Source of the DNA: Tubulanus polymorphus
Taxonomy: Eukaryota; Nemertea; Palaeonemertea; Tubulaniformes; Tubulanidae
Assembly (NCBI RefSeq): GCF_964204645.1
Contig: NC_134025.1
Coordinates: forward strand, 13,707,001-13,771,000
Length of the DNA: 64,000 bases
Reading direction: 5' to 3'
Shown: piece after piece, positions 23,640-37,110 of the stretch
Position numbering within the stretch: the stretch's first letter is position 1
Layout of the letters: each line of letters starts with the position of its first letter
Notes under the pieces: model-generated
Seen by the model: only the letters and a program-made list of their open reading frames with translations
Told to the model about the DNA's origin: nothing
Database searches by the model: none
Program-made: the position numbers and the translations under genes

Positions 23640-23913
23640 GTTTACGACTGGATCCCATCCTACGGGACGCAAGAACAATGAACTAAGACCAAATCACCGT
23701 TTCTTAGGTTTCAATGATCAACAAATGACATTGAATTCTTTGAAATCTATCGATTGTCAAGTGGCGGATTCCACATTCAAAAAATCTTCCGAGTGTGTAG
23801 ATTTTCCCGGTCAGGGGAAGAGCTCAAGTTCCACGAGCAGAAAATCTACGTCCCGACGGAAACACCATTATACAATTAAGCCACATACTCCCAGTGAATT
23901 TGAAATTGAATGA
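23640..23913 (+). CDS. Candidate terminal exon of an unrecognised gene
   Basis: A frame stays open for 130 codons up to the TGA at 23911-23913. Within it, a branch-like CTAAT and the acceptor AATAAGCAG end at 23639, which would start an exon in phase 2 at 23640. A second possible acceptor is TTTCTTAG at about 23707. The peptide is polar, with a serine/arginine-rich segment (KSSSSTSRKSTSRRKHH) and an acidic end (TPSEFEIE), as in a cytoplasmic tail. I do not recognise it, and no partner exon was identified upstream, so it could be a chance frame. Confidence 0.3.
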
Positions 23914-24002
23914 AGAATGTGAAGAAAACGATATTCCTGATAGAAAATACTATGTTTTACTTCGATGAATTGATACGATTGACATAAAACTAAGACACAC
24001 AT

Positions 24003-24022
24003 CACACACACACACGCACGCA

Positions 24023-24054
<32 letters not shown>

Positions 24055-24064
24055 CACACACACA
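24003..24064. repeat. (CA)n/(CGCA)n microsatellite
   Basis: CA dinucleotides flank seven or so CGCA tetranucleotides. This is a simple repeat, and the apparent protein-coding frame across it is an artefact. Confidence 0.97.
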
Positions 24065-27000
24065 AATTAATGAAATCAACATGAAATGTTCTTTATTTTT
24101 TTCACTGAGGCATGCTTTGAATTTTGATAGCTGGGACGTTGGCGAGGTGTCTGTGAATGAAAATCAACATTAATTTTTACGCCATTCATGTCACCAAGAA
24201 AAGTTGTATGGTGTATCTTTTATTGAAAAGCAACAATCCCTGTATAGTCACGATACGAGGTCGTACAACAGGGGTGGTTTACAACAATTATCGGAGAAGA
24301 ATAAATACGTGAGTTGAGAATTGCTTCTTATCTTGTTGATATACAGAACGGGGGGTTTGCAAGACTAACACGATCCACCCTTCATTGGGACCTCTCTCTA
24401 AGGAGGTGCGCGAGAACTGTCGCACATCCATGGTCTGTAAGAAAACAAGTTGGTAGCTCTTTGGAAGCTCTTTTCCTGGTAAAAAAGATATTACTCGTAT
24501 ATTTTGGATGCTAACCGATGGATGCATTACGCAATAAACCAACTTTCCTTTTCTATCTCGTTGAGGTGTTTTTGGTTAATTGAAATTTGCCAGTGACTAT
24601 TCAGAGCCCCGTTTCAAGCAGGGTGATGTTTCAGAAGCTATACTCACTATGTGAACCGTGTGCCCGTTTTTTCGTAAAAGTTGTAGCCTACATTTACATC
24701 CACTTTAGGTAAAAGCAGTCATTTTACGACAGAATTATAACTTAGATTCTTTGTTCATTGGTCTAATGATGCCTTCTACCTAATAGCAGACTGTTGTCGA
24801 TACTCTGATTTTATTATGGCGGCATTATTTGGTTATCAAGTACAACAGTTGTTGGCGGGAACGGCCGCAGGACACGAAAGAGCGCAATGCTTCCAATAAT
24901 ATCGGGGTTGTCACAAATCAAAACTCCCCATACAACGTAATTGTCATAAACTTCGAAATTGTGGCATAAAAGTCCGGTATAAGCCTGCAGAAACTGATAC
25001 TATAGAGCCTGACAGATGTTGGACCTTTTCACGTTGTACAATAGCGAAACGACGAGACTATTTTCTTGTGAGCTCTGAAACCTTCTCTTCGTTACGGTCT
25101 GCGGACTTGACAAATCGCCCCGCCCGGGGCATCATCGTATAAGATAGACAAGCGGCAATTTCCGTGCTACGCAGACGCTTGGTACAAAGGAAAGCTAATA
25201 TTTTCACGCATTCAGGTGTGCTTTTCCACCGATAAGGTCCAAAGAACGATAACGATCGGAAAACACAATTGGCTAATTTATAGCTATACCTCTCGGTTTT
25301 AAACATACTCCGATACTTTGTTTTGACGTTCAGCCTAACAATGCAGAGTCATCATAAGTTTTCAAAAAAACATGCTACGGTCAGAATATGAAGAGGCACA
25401 GTACTGAACTTTACTATTTTCCCCGGCACTCGTTCCTCGTGGAATCTGGCGTAAATTGTTGTCTTTCGAAAGACATGAAGAGAGAAACTCACTCTATCGT
25501 CCTCTTTCCATCGGTTTTGCTTTTTTGCCCTTAGAATGTCTAAAAGTCTTTCCAGTTCATTTGTCATCTTTCCGAATGTATGTTATTTGAATTAAGAAGC
25601 ATCTATAAATAAAATATTGAAATGAGCTAATTCTTTTGTCAGATATTTAAGTTTTCTCGACCAGCACGTGGTCTTTTGGCTCATTAAATTAAGAACCCTG
25701 TGATCATACCGGATTCTGTATAATAATTATACGCAGTGAGGTTCTTATAGTTGGTTTTGAAATTGATGAAGAAATATCAGAGCGGACCATATGGGAGACG
25801 GTAGAAGTTGGTACTCCACTACCCTGTGATTAGCGTTAAGTATATAGCAGCCATATTTCGCCACATGGATCGCTGAACTTCTATGGAATGCCCCATAATA
25901 AACTATTCTTCCAGAAAAAGATGCTGAAAAAGGCAAACGAAACGTTTCTTAATTAGGCATACCGCCTTCAGCTTTTATGTCAACTGCGGACCAAAAAAGC
26001 TATCGAATAAGGTGTACAACGGGAACGTCGACGACAAAAGGACCAATTTCCGAAAGAAGGTATCTGGGAATGGACATTCAAGTCACTGTGTTCGCTGGTA
26101 GGCTGGCCCAAAGAAATATCTTTTTGGGGTCCATTTTAGAACAACCTATTTGCGATATCATTTTTAGTATATCGTCATATATAGCCTATTGCTAATTTAG
26201 TTAATAATTTCCAGGAATTATTCTAGGATTGTTTCCTGACAAATTCGAGATATTGCAATACATTGTGTACAAATTCCCTAAAAGTCATTGCAGAATATTC
26301 CTTTTATTCCATATCGAATTTCGGTAAGATTATTCTTTTTTGTTTAATTTACATCAAAGAAATACCAGTGTGTTTCACGCATTTCTTATTTCAGGATGAT
26401 CCACCTTTATCTATACACGCCATCAATCAGGCAACTAGGGGCAAATGTTTCAGCCCGGGTGCCGTTGAGTCACTAATTAATTAACTTGCTTCAATTAGAT
26501 ACCGGCGCAATCTGCGAAAGGTCCACGAAACACCGTAGAAATGTCGCTTCGATATAGATGTTCATTTGGCTTAATAAGCCGAGGGCTACTGACGCGGAAA
26601 ATTGCCTATCCGCCCCTGTCTAATGAAACCCGCCCATACTGCTGTTTCCCTCGCCAAGAAAACGAGAGGCAGCAATTTCATCAACAGCCAAAACTGAACC
26701 GAAATCATTTTCTTAGAAAATCACCAAATCCTCGTGAGATTTCAACAATGGCACATATATATGTATTTTTTGAAAACAACTTATGATCGATGTAAAAAGA
26801 TGGAAGAGCCCAGCTGTGGTGTCGAAAGAGAGATGGGGAGAGGAGGTCCCCTCTTATTTTAGATTAATTATATCGAAACTGATATGCCAGGTTCTAAAAG
26901 AGTTCAGCCGAGTGGAAGAAATACTAATCGGAACCTAAAAGATTTGATCCACCCACTGGAATTCAAATGTTCCGAACATTTTGATTAATAACAAGGTAAC

Positions 27001-27546
27001 GTTTTGCCGGGATGTTAATATAAAGATTACTTAATAACGTCCATCCACGCCTGCTTTTACATTCACTATGTCCGTTGATTTTTTAGACGTCTTCGATCAA
27101 CGCAATCCCTTCGTCGAAATCTATTGGAAATCTTCCAACACACCAATAAGACATATTTTTTGTTCGCAATCCGTTAGAAAAAACAAAGAGGATGATGACA
27201 CAACCAATGCACGAACACGACTTTTCATTTGTGAATAGTTTCTATGGCGGCACTAAAAACGTCGGTGATTAGATAAAATCACGCTATTTACTCAGACTCC
27301 GTGCTAGATGCTTATCGGTAGATTTTGACACTACATGGACTATTGTGAGTCGACGATAAACCCAATGGCAACTAAACCTTCCTTGATGTGTCCACCGTAG
27401 CTTTCTTTGCCCATTGGTTTTTCAGAAACAATTACAATTCTGTTGGTCACTTGCCTAGGGTGGACGTGTACAGAATTGTAACAAGACTCGTAGTACATGA
27501 CGTCGGGTCTAGGCATGGGTGCATGAAGCCTGTCTTATAAAGTAGA
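24065..27546. other. Gene-poor intergenic DNA
   Basis: This is unique-looking sequence upstream of Sp6-9 with no supported gene, RNA or repeat. It is part of the extended non-coding domain that may hold regulatory elements. Confidence 0.4.
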
Positions 27547-27702
<156 letters not shown>

Positions 27703-30700
27703 GAATTATCCCACGAATGTCAATAGGAGCCATCGTAGGCAATGTGTGAAACATATCGAACCAATAAAGGTGCCATATAAACATCATCAGAAAACGGTGA
27801 CTCTCAGACATCTTTTTCGAGGAAGGAGGTTGACAGATTTCTAAAATTTTTTTTATGGAAGTACGTCGCCTCTGGCTATGTAAAATTATTTCAACTCACA
27901 AAAGCGCCTTTCTGAATGCAACTTCGCTTCAATGCAGAAGTCTTCCAATTCTCGATCCTAATTTTTCATTCGCATTGTCCGGGTTTGGTTCGGATCAGCA
28001 CAAAGGCAACAAAACCCCATTCTGCGTCGCATTAACTTTGATTGCGCCCGACGAATAGAATTTTTGCTATATAACTGGTACATGTGAAAGAATGTCCAAT
28101 GAATTACAAACTTAATCCAGTCAAATAGTGAAATTATATCGTACACCATCAGCTTCTGTGTACATATGTATATATTACATACAGTATCATATACTAGTAT
28201 ATATAACACGATATAAAAGTTCATGACTAAGTTATGAGTGTGTAGGAGACCCATTAATGGAAGGTCGCAAGGCGAAATTTAGTCCCATTTCATGATTTCC
28301 AGGATCGATAAACCTATTTTTAACCTTCCAATGACTACTTCATTTACTTCATATTCATAATCGAAGAAAATTAAGGAGCAATGCCCAGGCATAGTAGGTC
28401 CTTTTCTACAGACGGAATTTATGTATTGGTGGTGATAATTAATACGAATGTTATCTTGATAAAGGAGCTAGGGGGTCTGGTTTATTCAATTGTGACAATT
28501 ATAAGGTATCAGAAGACGCCCTGGTTATTGGGTGTCAATAATCACCCGTAATGTGTAATTGAGGAATCGTCGACAATTCGTAATTAGATTATATTCCTTG
28601 TATTACAATATGTGAATTGCCTGAAGGCTGGACAAATCAAAGCAATCAAAAGTTACGCACATATTAGATTATGTATATGTTTTACTTCATTATGCTTGAA
28701 GATAAACTCTGTGAGAGTTTCGTGTCGTTTGAATATTTATATCGAAAATACATCATTATTCGACCAGCTGTGAATGGGGCTTTTCACCTGTCCCCTCAAC
28801 ACGCACGAGAACCCGTGACGAGAAAGCGGAGCCACCCGTGGCTTAGTAATCATCGGGCTTTTCATTTGACTTAATCAAATACGTCTTAATTTAACTTGCG
28901 CATTAAGGGAGGTCAATTTGGCTGGTGAGAGCACGCACGATACGACTGATAAAACTAATTCAGTCTTTCAAAACTAAGAAGACACCAGGCGAACTTTCGG
29001 AGCTACCCGGCGCGTTTCCCGAAACAATTGAAGAGCAAATTGCGGCCATGTTTCTAAGCTCGTTTATCTAAGCATTGTATTCGTCAGCGTTAATTGGATA
29101 ATGAAATGATTTGCGACCCCATAAGAACAGTGCATCAATAATCTAATCTAGGAGTAATCTTTATATACAAGGTGGTACAAGAACAACACCCCCCCCTCCT
29201 CCATACAATCAGGTGTATCCCTTCTAAGGAAATCATAGGCATAAGGTGTCATGCATATTATTCAAATTGTGACGAACAAAAATCTCATTAAATGTTCATT
29301 CAAAAAATCTCAATTCATAGGACGCGGAGGTTTTATATACGGGCCATGCAGTATACAATTTCCAGAAATGCATTTCTTATTCTCTTCGAAAAAGAATTTA
29401 ACTTCAAACATAATGTGTTCTCGATCGCGTATATTTGTCGGTGTGGTCAAGTCAGTACTCTTCGGGAAATCATCGGCGGCCACCCTTTCACGACAAGATC
29501 TTTCTGAAACTATATGATGGCGCACTGATTGGACATATTCACCGCGAAAACGCGCTCGGGGACTTTTATGGTCGATTGGTTCTGCTACTGATTACAGGCG
29601 CATTTCTCTTCGAGATAATAAACGCTGCGATTTAGTTGTTCGTGCACAATAATTCTGGATAATTTGCCACGATTTCGTCGCCCGTTATTTCAAATGCACC
29701 GCAAAATTGAACATTGCCAACATAAAACATCGATCCGCTCGCTGTCTTAAAGCGCCAAAACCGCCCAACACCTCCCCGTAACCGGCAAAGGTCGTCGCGA
29801 AACGCCTTCTGTATAGTGACTGATAATTCAAGCACTCTCAGTCATACAATATGATAGGCGTTAACTACACGAAAATAAACAGTAGTTTTTAATGTTTACA
29901 ACAACAGACAGCCGTGAATGTATATTATCATATTCAATGAGAAGTATTATATCAATGACAAAAGTGTACGAAAACTCCAGAATTGTTAACAGTAAGACCC
30001 ATGCAATCGCCGGAATGAGAAATTATTTGCCACCGAATTACCACTGGAATGTGTGACGCATCATATCTAGTTAAAGATATTATTGTATTCCAAGCTTTTA
30101 CTTCACTTAAACTTTATAAGCGGGATTCGATGATGCGACATATGTCGATATAAAATGAACTATTCGCTTTGAAAACTTGGTTCTATAAATTGTTCTATAA
30201 ATGAGATATCCTCTATCTTTCAATATGCCTATCAAAACGCAACTGTTAAGACTTGTAAGAATCTGACAGTTCTATTAACCGTTTTTATGAGACGCGATCA
30301 ATCAAGATTTTCGCGGTTTGTACGTACCCTCAGGCACTTACCCGAGAATGTTTGAAAGCGCATACCCAATACACAACTGAATGACAACGATGAAAAATAT
30401 GTATATAGGCATTATTTTCAATACGTGCGTGAAGTCTTAGTTTTATTCCGAAAATGTTTATGATTACATTGACTCAAAAATAATGATTTAAGTTAGCTTG
30501 AGTTAAAAACGTGTATTCGTGATTATGAGTTACCGATATAACACTCTTATCTGGGAAAATCTAATGACTGCATAATTTCAGTATGCTCGATTGTTTATCT
30601 AAACTGTGTTTTTTACATATTCGTAATATAAAAGGCATATCATGCCAAATGTCAACACGAGGAAATTTCTTTGGTTCGTGTGCCACTCTCTGTCGGTAGG

Positions 30701-32184
30701 CTGGTAAATTAACATGCGTTTATATTAACTAAGGACCTGTTGATAATTAATAATAATATTCTGCATTCTTCAATACGATCGAACACATTTACAATTGAGT
30801 GTCAGCACTAACGCGTGGATGATTCATTCATAAATCAAGATTTATACATTTCGAGAGCTCTTGACGTCGCAATGAATATTTGTACCCATCGGGTGGTAGT
30901 AGGAAAGCAGTTTCGAAGGTTCGACATTAATTATCCATTGGAGATCCACCGGGCGGTCCAACAATGCCTTTCGCGGAATTTCAAGAGCCATCGCAACTGT
31001 TGTGTCTGCTTTAAGGCCCGGTCGAGTAGAAGATATGATCAGGGGTGTCTCATCAAGATGAGTCGATCGACCAGAATATAAGAGTCCTATGGAGTCAATC
31101 GAATAAGACGCGCATAGTCAATCGAATTTCTACCCATATCGAAGTATCAAAACTCATGCAATCTTGTGACAATATTCGCTACAATATGATGGTGAATATT
31201 CACAGTTAGCAGCTATACACAATCTTAGGACTAAAGGAATTGTAGCTTGATGAGCAGAGACCACAGCTTTCGATTTATGGTGCATTCATACGTACGTTTA
31301 TGACGAAGGCAGGGGTGCATGCATAGCGGTTCAATCTTCCCCTCAAGCAAAACTGAGATACATATTTTTGCACAAGAGCTGTGTCCATTCAACGTGAAAA
31401 CGTTTAGATGCCGCAAAAATGAAACAGCAGCCAGCTTGAACGGTACAATGCGGGGCGTCTGCAAAGTTGGAAACCCCACTGAGAAAATTGTCTCCCCCGG
31501 TCCTCGTTTTGCATGTTTATAACAACAACTGTCCCCGCACTAATACAGCATTAACCTGACAATTATTGAAAGCAGACCCCATGCTTTCATTGCAGAAAAG
31601 AAACGACAAACCATATTATGTTGCCAATTCGTGCAGAATGTGACCTCTTTAGACCCAGGAAAGGAGTTTTAATTTCATGCCCATACTTATATGAAATATT
31701 TCTTTTAGTGCGACGAGGTGCCTAGCCAATTTTCTACGCTACACCCAGTATGCTCGATCGTCTCTAAGGCAATTGTGTAATATGAAAGTATAGGCAACCC
31801 TATCATTATCGCACCAAATCTTGATCTTTTCGGTTATCTTCGGTGTATCCGTATAAAGGAAAACTGCCAAATAAAACCAACGAAACATGCGCTATCTTAC
31901 GATCTCAATTTGTAAACCTGTCGGACTTGAGTCTAAAATTATAGATTTTGTAGACCGAGGGTGTTAATGTTATTCTCGTTTTCATTTCTGCGTGCCAACT
32001 GCACCCGTGTTAATACCAGCCAATGCATATATACGTATTAGGCTATACCACCTCCTTTCGCCACATTTCAAATAGAAAGATACATTTGAGAATGCAGGGA
32101 TAGCGAGAAGCTTGCTTTTTCCACGACACTTATTGTTTCGTCACTTTATTGATTATTGATACGCACGTGGTCTTTATACCTGAG
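27703..32184. other. Gene-poor intergenic DNA upstream of Sp6-9
   Basis: No supported gene. Patches such as about 28,450-28,600, 28,770-28,960 and 29,420-29,640 are less AT-rich and contain words such as TAATTA, GTAATTAGATTA and GGTCAATTTGGC, so they are candidates for regulatory elements. This is an impression only. Confidence 0.4.
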
Positions 32185-32440
32185 CGTCTCCAGGATTTTT
32201 TGGGGAGTTCGTTTTTAGGAATAGGGGTCCTCTGGGGGTCCTCCCCAGAAAATTTTTGAAAATTCCGTGCAAGCAGGCGCGTTCTGGTGCAATCTGAGGC
32301 CGATAGGTAGACTGACTCTGCATGTATCGATTTTGTTTTGCTAATTTAGCAAATGCAGACCATGTACCGACGTTTGTCGACGTTTGAAATTTAGAAAACG
32401 GGGTTCGAACTACCGACCCCCCCCCTAGGGACGCCCATGT
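32185..32440 (-). repeat. Dispersed repeat (family also at 16.2 kb)
   Basis: GGGGGTCCTCCCCAGAAAAT and TTTTGAAAATTCCG are the inverted counterpart of 16,180-16,275. A GGTTCGAACTACC at about 32,402 resembles a polymerase III B-box, but no tRNA fold is supported. Confidence 0.45.
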
Positions 32441-32866
32441 TATAATGTCACGTTTATTCTACAACGCCCAAAACTGAAATGAAAAGTGCGCATGATTGGT
32501 GGGCTGGTTTTGCCTCAGATGTTTGATTACATATTAGTGAATTAGGTAAAAAATCTATTAATAACAATGGAAAAAATTGATTCATTTTATTCAACTACGC
32601 CTTTCCTTTCGCACCGGCTCGACAAGAAAAGTCTCACTTCACGACGATTATAACCATCAATCAAGCGATAGTGTCGCTGTCGGATTGGGTTGGCTCAATC
32701 AGAGGGCGGATCGTCGACCATTCACCGTCATACAATTATTAGACGGCGCTGAAGGCGTGTATTGGTATTTTTACGCTTCACCTTGCCGAAGAATCATCAG
32801 AACTCGACACAAATTCGTCTCGAAAGTATCATTTCATTGCTCCGATCATCTTGCATTTGCTCTGGA
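32441..32866 (+). promoter_or_regulatory. Sp6-9: Putative Sp6-9 promoter and 5' UTR
   Basis: This is the sequence directly before the Sp6-9 start codon. The part from about 32,590 is richer in CpG than its surroundings. It contains GGATTGGGTTGG (an inverted CCAAT core, about 32,680) and GAGGGCGGA (GC-box core GGGCGG at 32704-32709), a sequence that Sp-family fingers bind. The transcription start cannot be placed. There is a long open frame in another register, but no in-frame upstream ATG was noticed in it. Confidence 0.4.
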
Positions 32867-32887
32867 ATGGCTTCTAGTCTGATAGGG
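32867..32887 (+). CDS. Sp6-9: Sp6-9 first coding exon (7 codons)
   Basis: ATG at 32867 begins MASSLIG, followed at once by the donor GTGAGTACT at 32888. Vertebrate Sp8 begins MATSLLG with a splice at the same place, and the next exon here opens [15 protein letters not shown], against [15 protein letters not shown] in Sp8. Both ends are phase 0. This match in peptide, splice position and phase fixes the true start, which no ORF scan would find because the coding part is only 21 bases. The Kozak context is TGGAATGG (G at +4). Confidence 0.9.
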
Positions 32888-35800
32888 GTGAGTACTAATG
32901 TTGTAACTCTCGGTGTTGTGTGTTCATGAATTGTCATACACACACGACTGCTCGGACCTGTCAGATTGTTAGATTCCTTCCTGCATGTTCCAAGTTGATG
33001 TTGTGAATTTGATGACAGACAATCATTATTATTAACTCAAACAAACGAATATGGATAAATTGACTAGTGAGCCTCAGTGAATTGCGGCTACGTTTGGACT
33101 TGGTTGCGATCCCAACCACCGAATCATTTCTCGAAGAAATTCTAAATAGATTGAAACAATTATCATATAAGTGAAAAACAGTGAAACGCCGTATCCTGTT
33201 TCGGATTGTTGGGAATCTAAGAAAAATGATGTATCCGTATGCAAACCATGTAAGTAGGGCAATTTATTTATTCATTTTTTTTCAAACACCGGAGACCGGA
33301 GTCTCAATAAAACAGAAATTTAAACAGAAATCTCAATATGCGTACACTTGATGGACTCCGAGACACACCTTCAGCCTTCCCGTAGATTTCACAAACAGAT
33401 TCCGCAAGAATCACGAAACGGGGTCTACGCGTGAATGTGAATGATTCGAAAAATGATTGAGCGAAATAAATTATTTAACCTTACTAATGCTGGTACTGGA
33501 GCAATGTTCAGTGGAAAAATAACTGTCATTTTGTCGAGTTTTCCGTACACAATTATATTTCGGATCGGATAATCAAAATGTAAAATTGATAAGATTATAG
33601 GCTTTATATTTAATATGCATGATATTTTCTACATGCGCTAAAACGCGCTTATGTATATTGAACGAAAAATAAATAAGATCAGACAACCGCGCATTCTTGA
33701 AAAAAATCAAAACAAGCCCACAAGCGAAGGAGGTGTTTAATTTATTATTTGATGTGAGAAAATAAACAAACACTATCCACGAAAATGCCTCGGGTATATA
33801 AAGCACCCGACTGGTTGATTGAGCTCAAATTTCATCAGTCTATCTTCTTGATAATCGCATTTGAAGCCATCGTTTAATCGTATTAAAGAAATTCTGTATG
33901 CAAGGATTTCTTGTTATTCACAGAGGTAAACAGGGGTAGCCGGAAACAATCATCCGATTAGATCACAATCAAGTTCATATTTAGAAGTGCTTAAGTGGAC
34001 TTGAGTTTGTCTGTTATGAATGAGTCGTCTGCCCTGTTCGTCCTGGACCTAAAGAGTCCATGGTAGACCCTATATAAATTATGCAAATATTTTCGTATCT
34101 ATTCGTATATATATATATATAACTGTGTTGGCCAAATCGTATAAGGCTCTTAATAAACCAACCAACCAATACCGGAATTTACATGGAATCTGCAACAACT
34201 GAACTCGCTATTCATAAAACGACTATAATAACACAACGGCAAGCACGATACACAGCGGAAATACCTTTTTATGCGCGATTTCTACTATGATCCCTTTAAT
34301 TCAAGCTATGGCACTTTTTGATGCTTTATGAATGAAGTCCGGGGTGTTAGGAATGAAGTAATATTCTCTACCAGTCTATTGCGGCTATACGAGACAAGAA
34401 ACCATGAATTGTGAATGCAACTCTTTGACATCGACCATTTCGAATGCTTATAGCCAACCTCCCATGGCAATAATTCTTTGATTTATTTCCATTATTTTTT
34501 ACGGTGAGCAAACCGTTGACGCCAAAGAATAAACAAAGTGACTGAATAATCTATTGCTATTTGATTAGTTGGCCCGTCTAACATAGACCAGGGTGTGGAA
34601 GAGATTTGTTCCTGAATGAAATCAAGCGATCGATTGGACCTTGGACGTATAAACTAGAAAGTTTAGTTTATACGTCCATGATTGGACCTAAGTAATCTTT
34701 GATCATTAACTCTGGGGTTGTCCTTATGTACCCATCTATTTATGAAATCATATCTTAAGAAATTATGTTTATAATGTTGAAGTAAATAAATCATTATCAA
34801 CTCTCTGATTTCAAGTTTCTGATTTCTTTTGATAGATTGGCTATTCTAGATATAGGGCAAAATAAGAGTATTCCAATTAACGAAAGATAACACATTTTAT
34901 TGTTCGCCGGTATTCGCTATGGGTTTTTCCAGTTATTGATTTCGTTGGGAGTACGGTTATCAGATTTGTGTTGAGAATTCCTTCCAATCGCGATTAGAGG
35001 GCACCGCTTGTTTAAGTTGACAAGTCTTTGTACAACCCTTCTTTGTTGAAAAAAAACTAACTATAATATCGACCTTTGTTCGACGGTGAGCAATTTACCG
35101 TTGAACTTGCACCATTGTTGTGTGAATTGAATTAATTACAACAAAAACGTCCAAAGTATAAGAAACTGTGTGCTCGAATCTGGCTACAGCAGACTTTCGG
35201 AAAGCCGTCTGCCATTGGTCGATTTGCGGGAGCAGGTGCCCTGCATATTTTTGTGAGAAATATGCGATGGGGAATCAAATTGTCTGCTTGAAATCTGGAC
35301 GGATTTTCTCATGCAAGAAACGTGATTCGATGAACACCTGTTGTAGACTGCGAGGCAACATAGCACACCTCAAAAATCGTCAAAATGATGAATTTCTAAT
35401 ACAAAGTTAGTATTTAACATATTGTCCTTTAGATGCGCGAATAAAATTTTGTCGGTCAACTTCGCTATGGAATTTTGATATTTCCAAATTGAAACCTTAT
35501 TTCTACATATAGTCTAAAGTCATTTCAAAAAGCCTCTGGGAATGATAGCGCATTTTGATTTCTCGCGCTTTGGGCTTAAATGTTTTACAATCAACTTGAA
35601 CTATATCTTTCATTCGTCTTAAAAGTGAAAATGAAACGGGTTTTTATAATAATCAAAAGGTAAATAGAGGCATTCAACAATCACTCCAGTAAAGTTGTTT
35701 TGTCGCTGCGAGCGTTGAATATTTGTTTTTCTGTGAAGTTGTTATAATCGAAAAATAAAATCGATGTTGTTCCATCGTCGAAATTAAAGACCTATTCAAT

Positions 35801-37110
35801 TGGGAGACGCCTACAAATAGGCTTATCCGTTCCAATCCGAAGCGCCAGTAATTTAGTGACACGTATGATTTAACCCGCGACATCCGTTGGCAGTATGTTT
35901 TTTAAATTGATGCCGCGTATGTTCTTGCTAAATATAAGTACTCCGATGCAGTATTTGTTCGTAACTTAACTATTGTCACACGCATTATGTAAAATGGCTG
36001 CGGGTTCACCCGATGGCTGCAACCTTCTCGCAGATCTATACTAACCCTACCGGATGTATATATATCAGCGTTTATTTGATCTCCTTTTCTAAAAGTTAAT
36101 TGAAATAGATTTGAACTTTGTTCCAATATCCAAGTTGAAATAAAAACAGTCAACCAATTCTATCAAGAGTAGCATCGAATGACAATTCTACCGGATTCGA
36201 GTTAGTAACCAAACTAATCGATATGCAAAATATACCCGCTCTATTTTCTTTTCTTATTAAACAGGCGACCGTAGAATGATCGTCAATTTAAGGCAATTAT
36301 TTAGCCGATAATCAACAACATTGTCAGTAAAGACCGGAAATCTTGAAGTGGGCTCTATTAATCGCTGTGGAGCGTAATAAGTACCTTTCTGTAGGCATTT
36401 CATCCTTCGATATTTCCGAAAAGATCCGCGTATACGCTAGGCGTGTAGACGATACTATTGACAGTATGGCGGTATTGATTACCCAATCAGGATGCAATAT
36501 TCCACGATTGTTCACCAGGGAGCTTCAAATTGGTCATTTACTAACAATTATTTATTTGATTAAAAGGAACTTGTCGGAAACGAGAAGTATTCCGTGTCGT
36601 CTGCCACAATGTAAACGCGCGGGAAAATTGCGTCGTAATGAAAGTTGACGAGCGGTAACTAAGTCGCCAGCTGACAACAGAAGGGAAAGCGTAATTGCAG
36701 CGCTCCGTCTTAAACACAAAGAACGAACAGTTAGAACAACTCTTTGGAAATACTGACTAGCTAATGATCTACCCACCCGAGTAACCGAGTAACAGAGTAA
36801 CACTGAGATTTTCGTGATTCCAGTTATCGTGCAATAAATTGGATTGCAGGATCACTTTTATTGCAGCAAGTTCATTTGATCGAAACCACTGTCCAAGTAG
36901 ATGCAACCTAAGTCTGACATAATGGATTCGACGTTCGTGCACGCGCAAAAATAGCAATGATCTGTGACGATTTGAAGTCTTTGAAAGGGTTTAAGGGATG
37001 GAAATTGTTCCGAGACGACAAGCGTGAAAGGGCATAAATCCAACTGCATCACATTGTGGCAATTTCTATATTGACTACGTATTTCAATTTTGTTTATTAT
37101 ATATTTTCAG
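32888..37110 (+). other. Sp6-9: Sp6-9 intron
   Basis: This is a 4223-base GT-AG intron (donor GTGAGT, acceptor TTATATATTTTCAG). Open frames within it (for example 35168-35410 and 36343-36648) lack recognisable domains. It contains a perfect hairpin at 34642-34678 and a short TA run near 34,110. Introns at this place in developmental regulators often carry enhancers, but I have no direct evidence for one. Confidence 0.85.
34642..34678. other. Perfect 15-bp hairpin in the Sp6-9 intron
   Basis: TGGACGTATAAACTA (34642-34656) and TAGTTTATACGTCCA (34664-34678) are perfect reverse complements with a 7-base loop. The structure is too short for a typical animal microRNA precursor. It could be a palindromic factor site or the relic of an inverted duplication. 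Confidence 0.9.

Noticed and set aside
32395-32425. Possible tRNA gene suggested by a B-box-like GGTTCGAACT
   Set aside because: The T-arm stem is imperfect and no A-box or cloverleaf could be drawn; it lies in a dispersed repeat.
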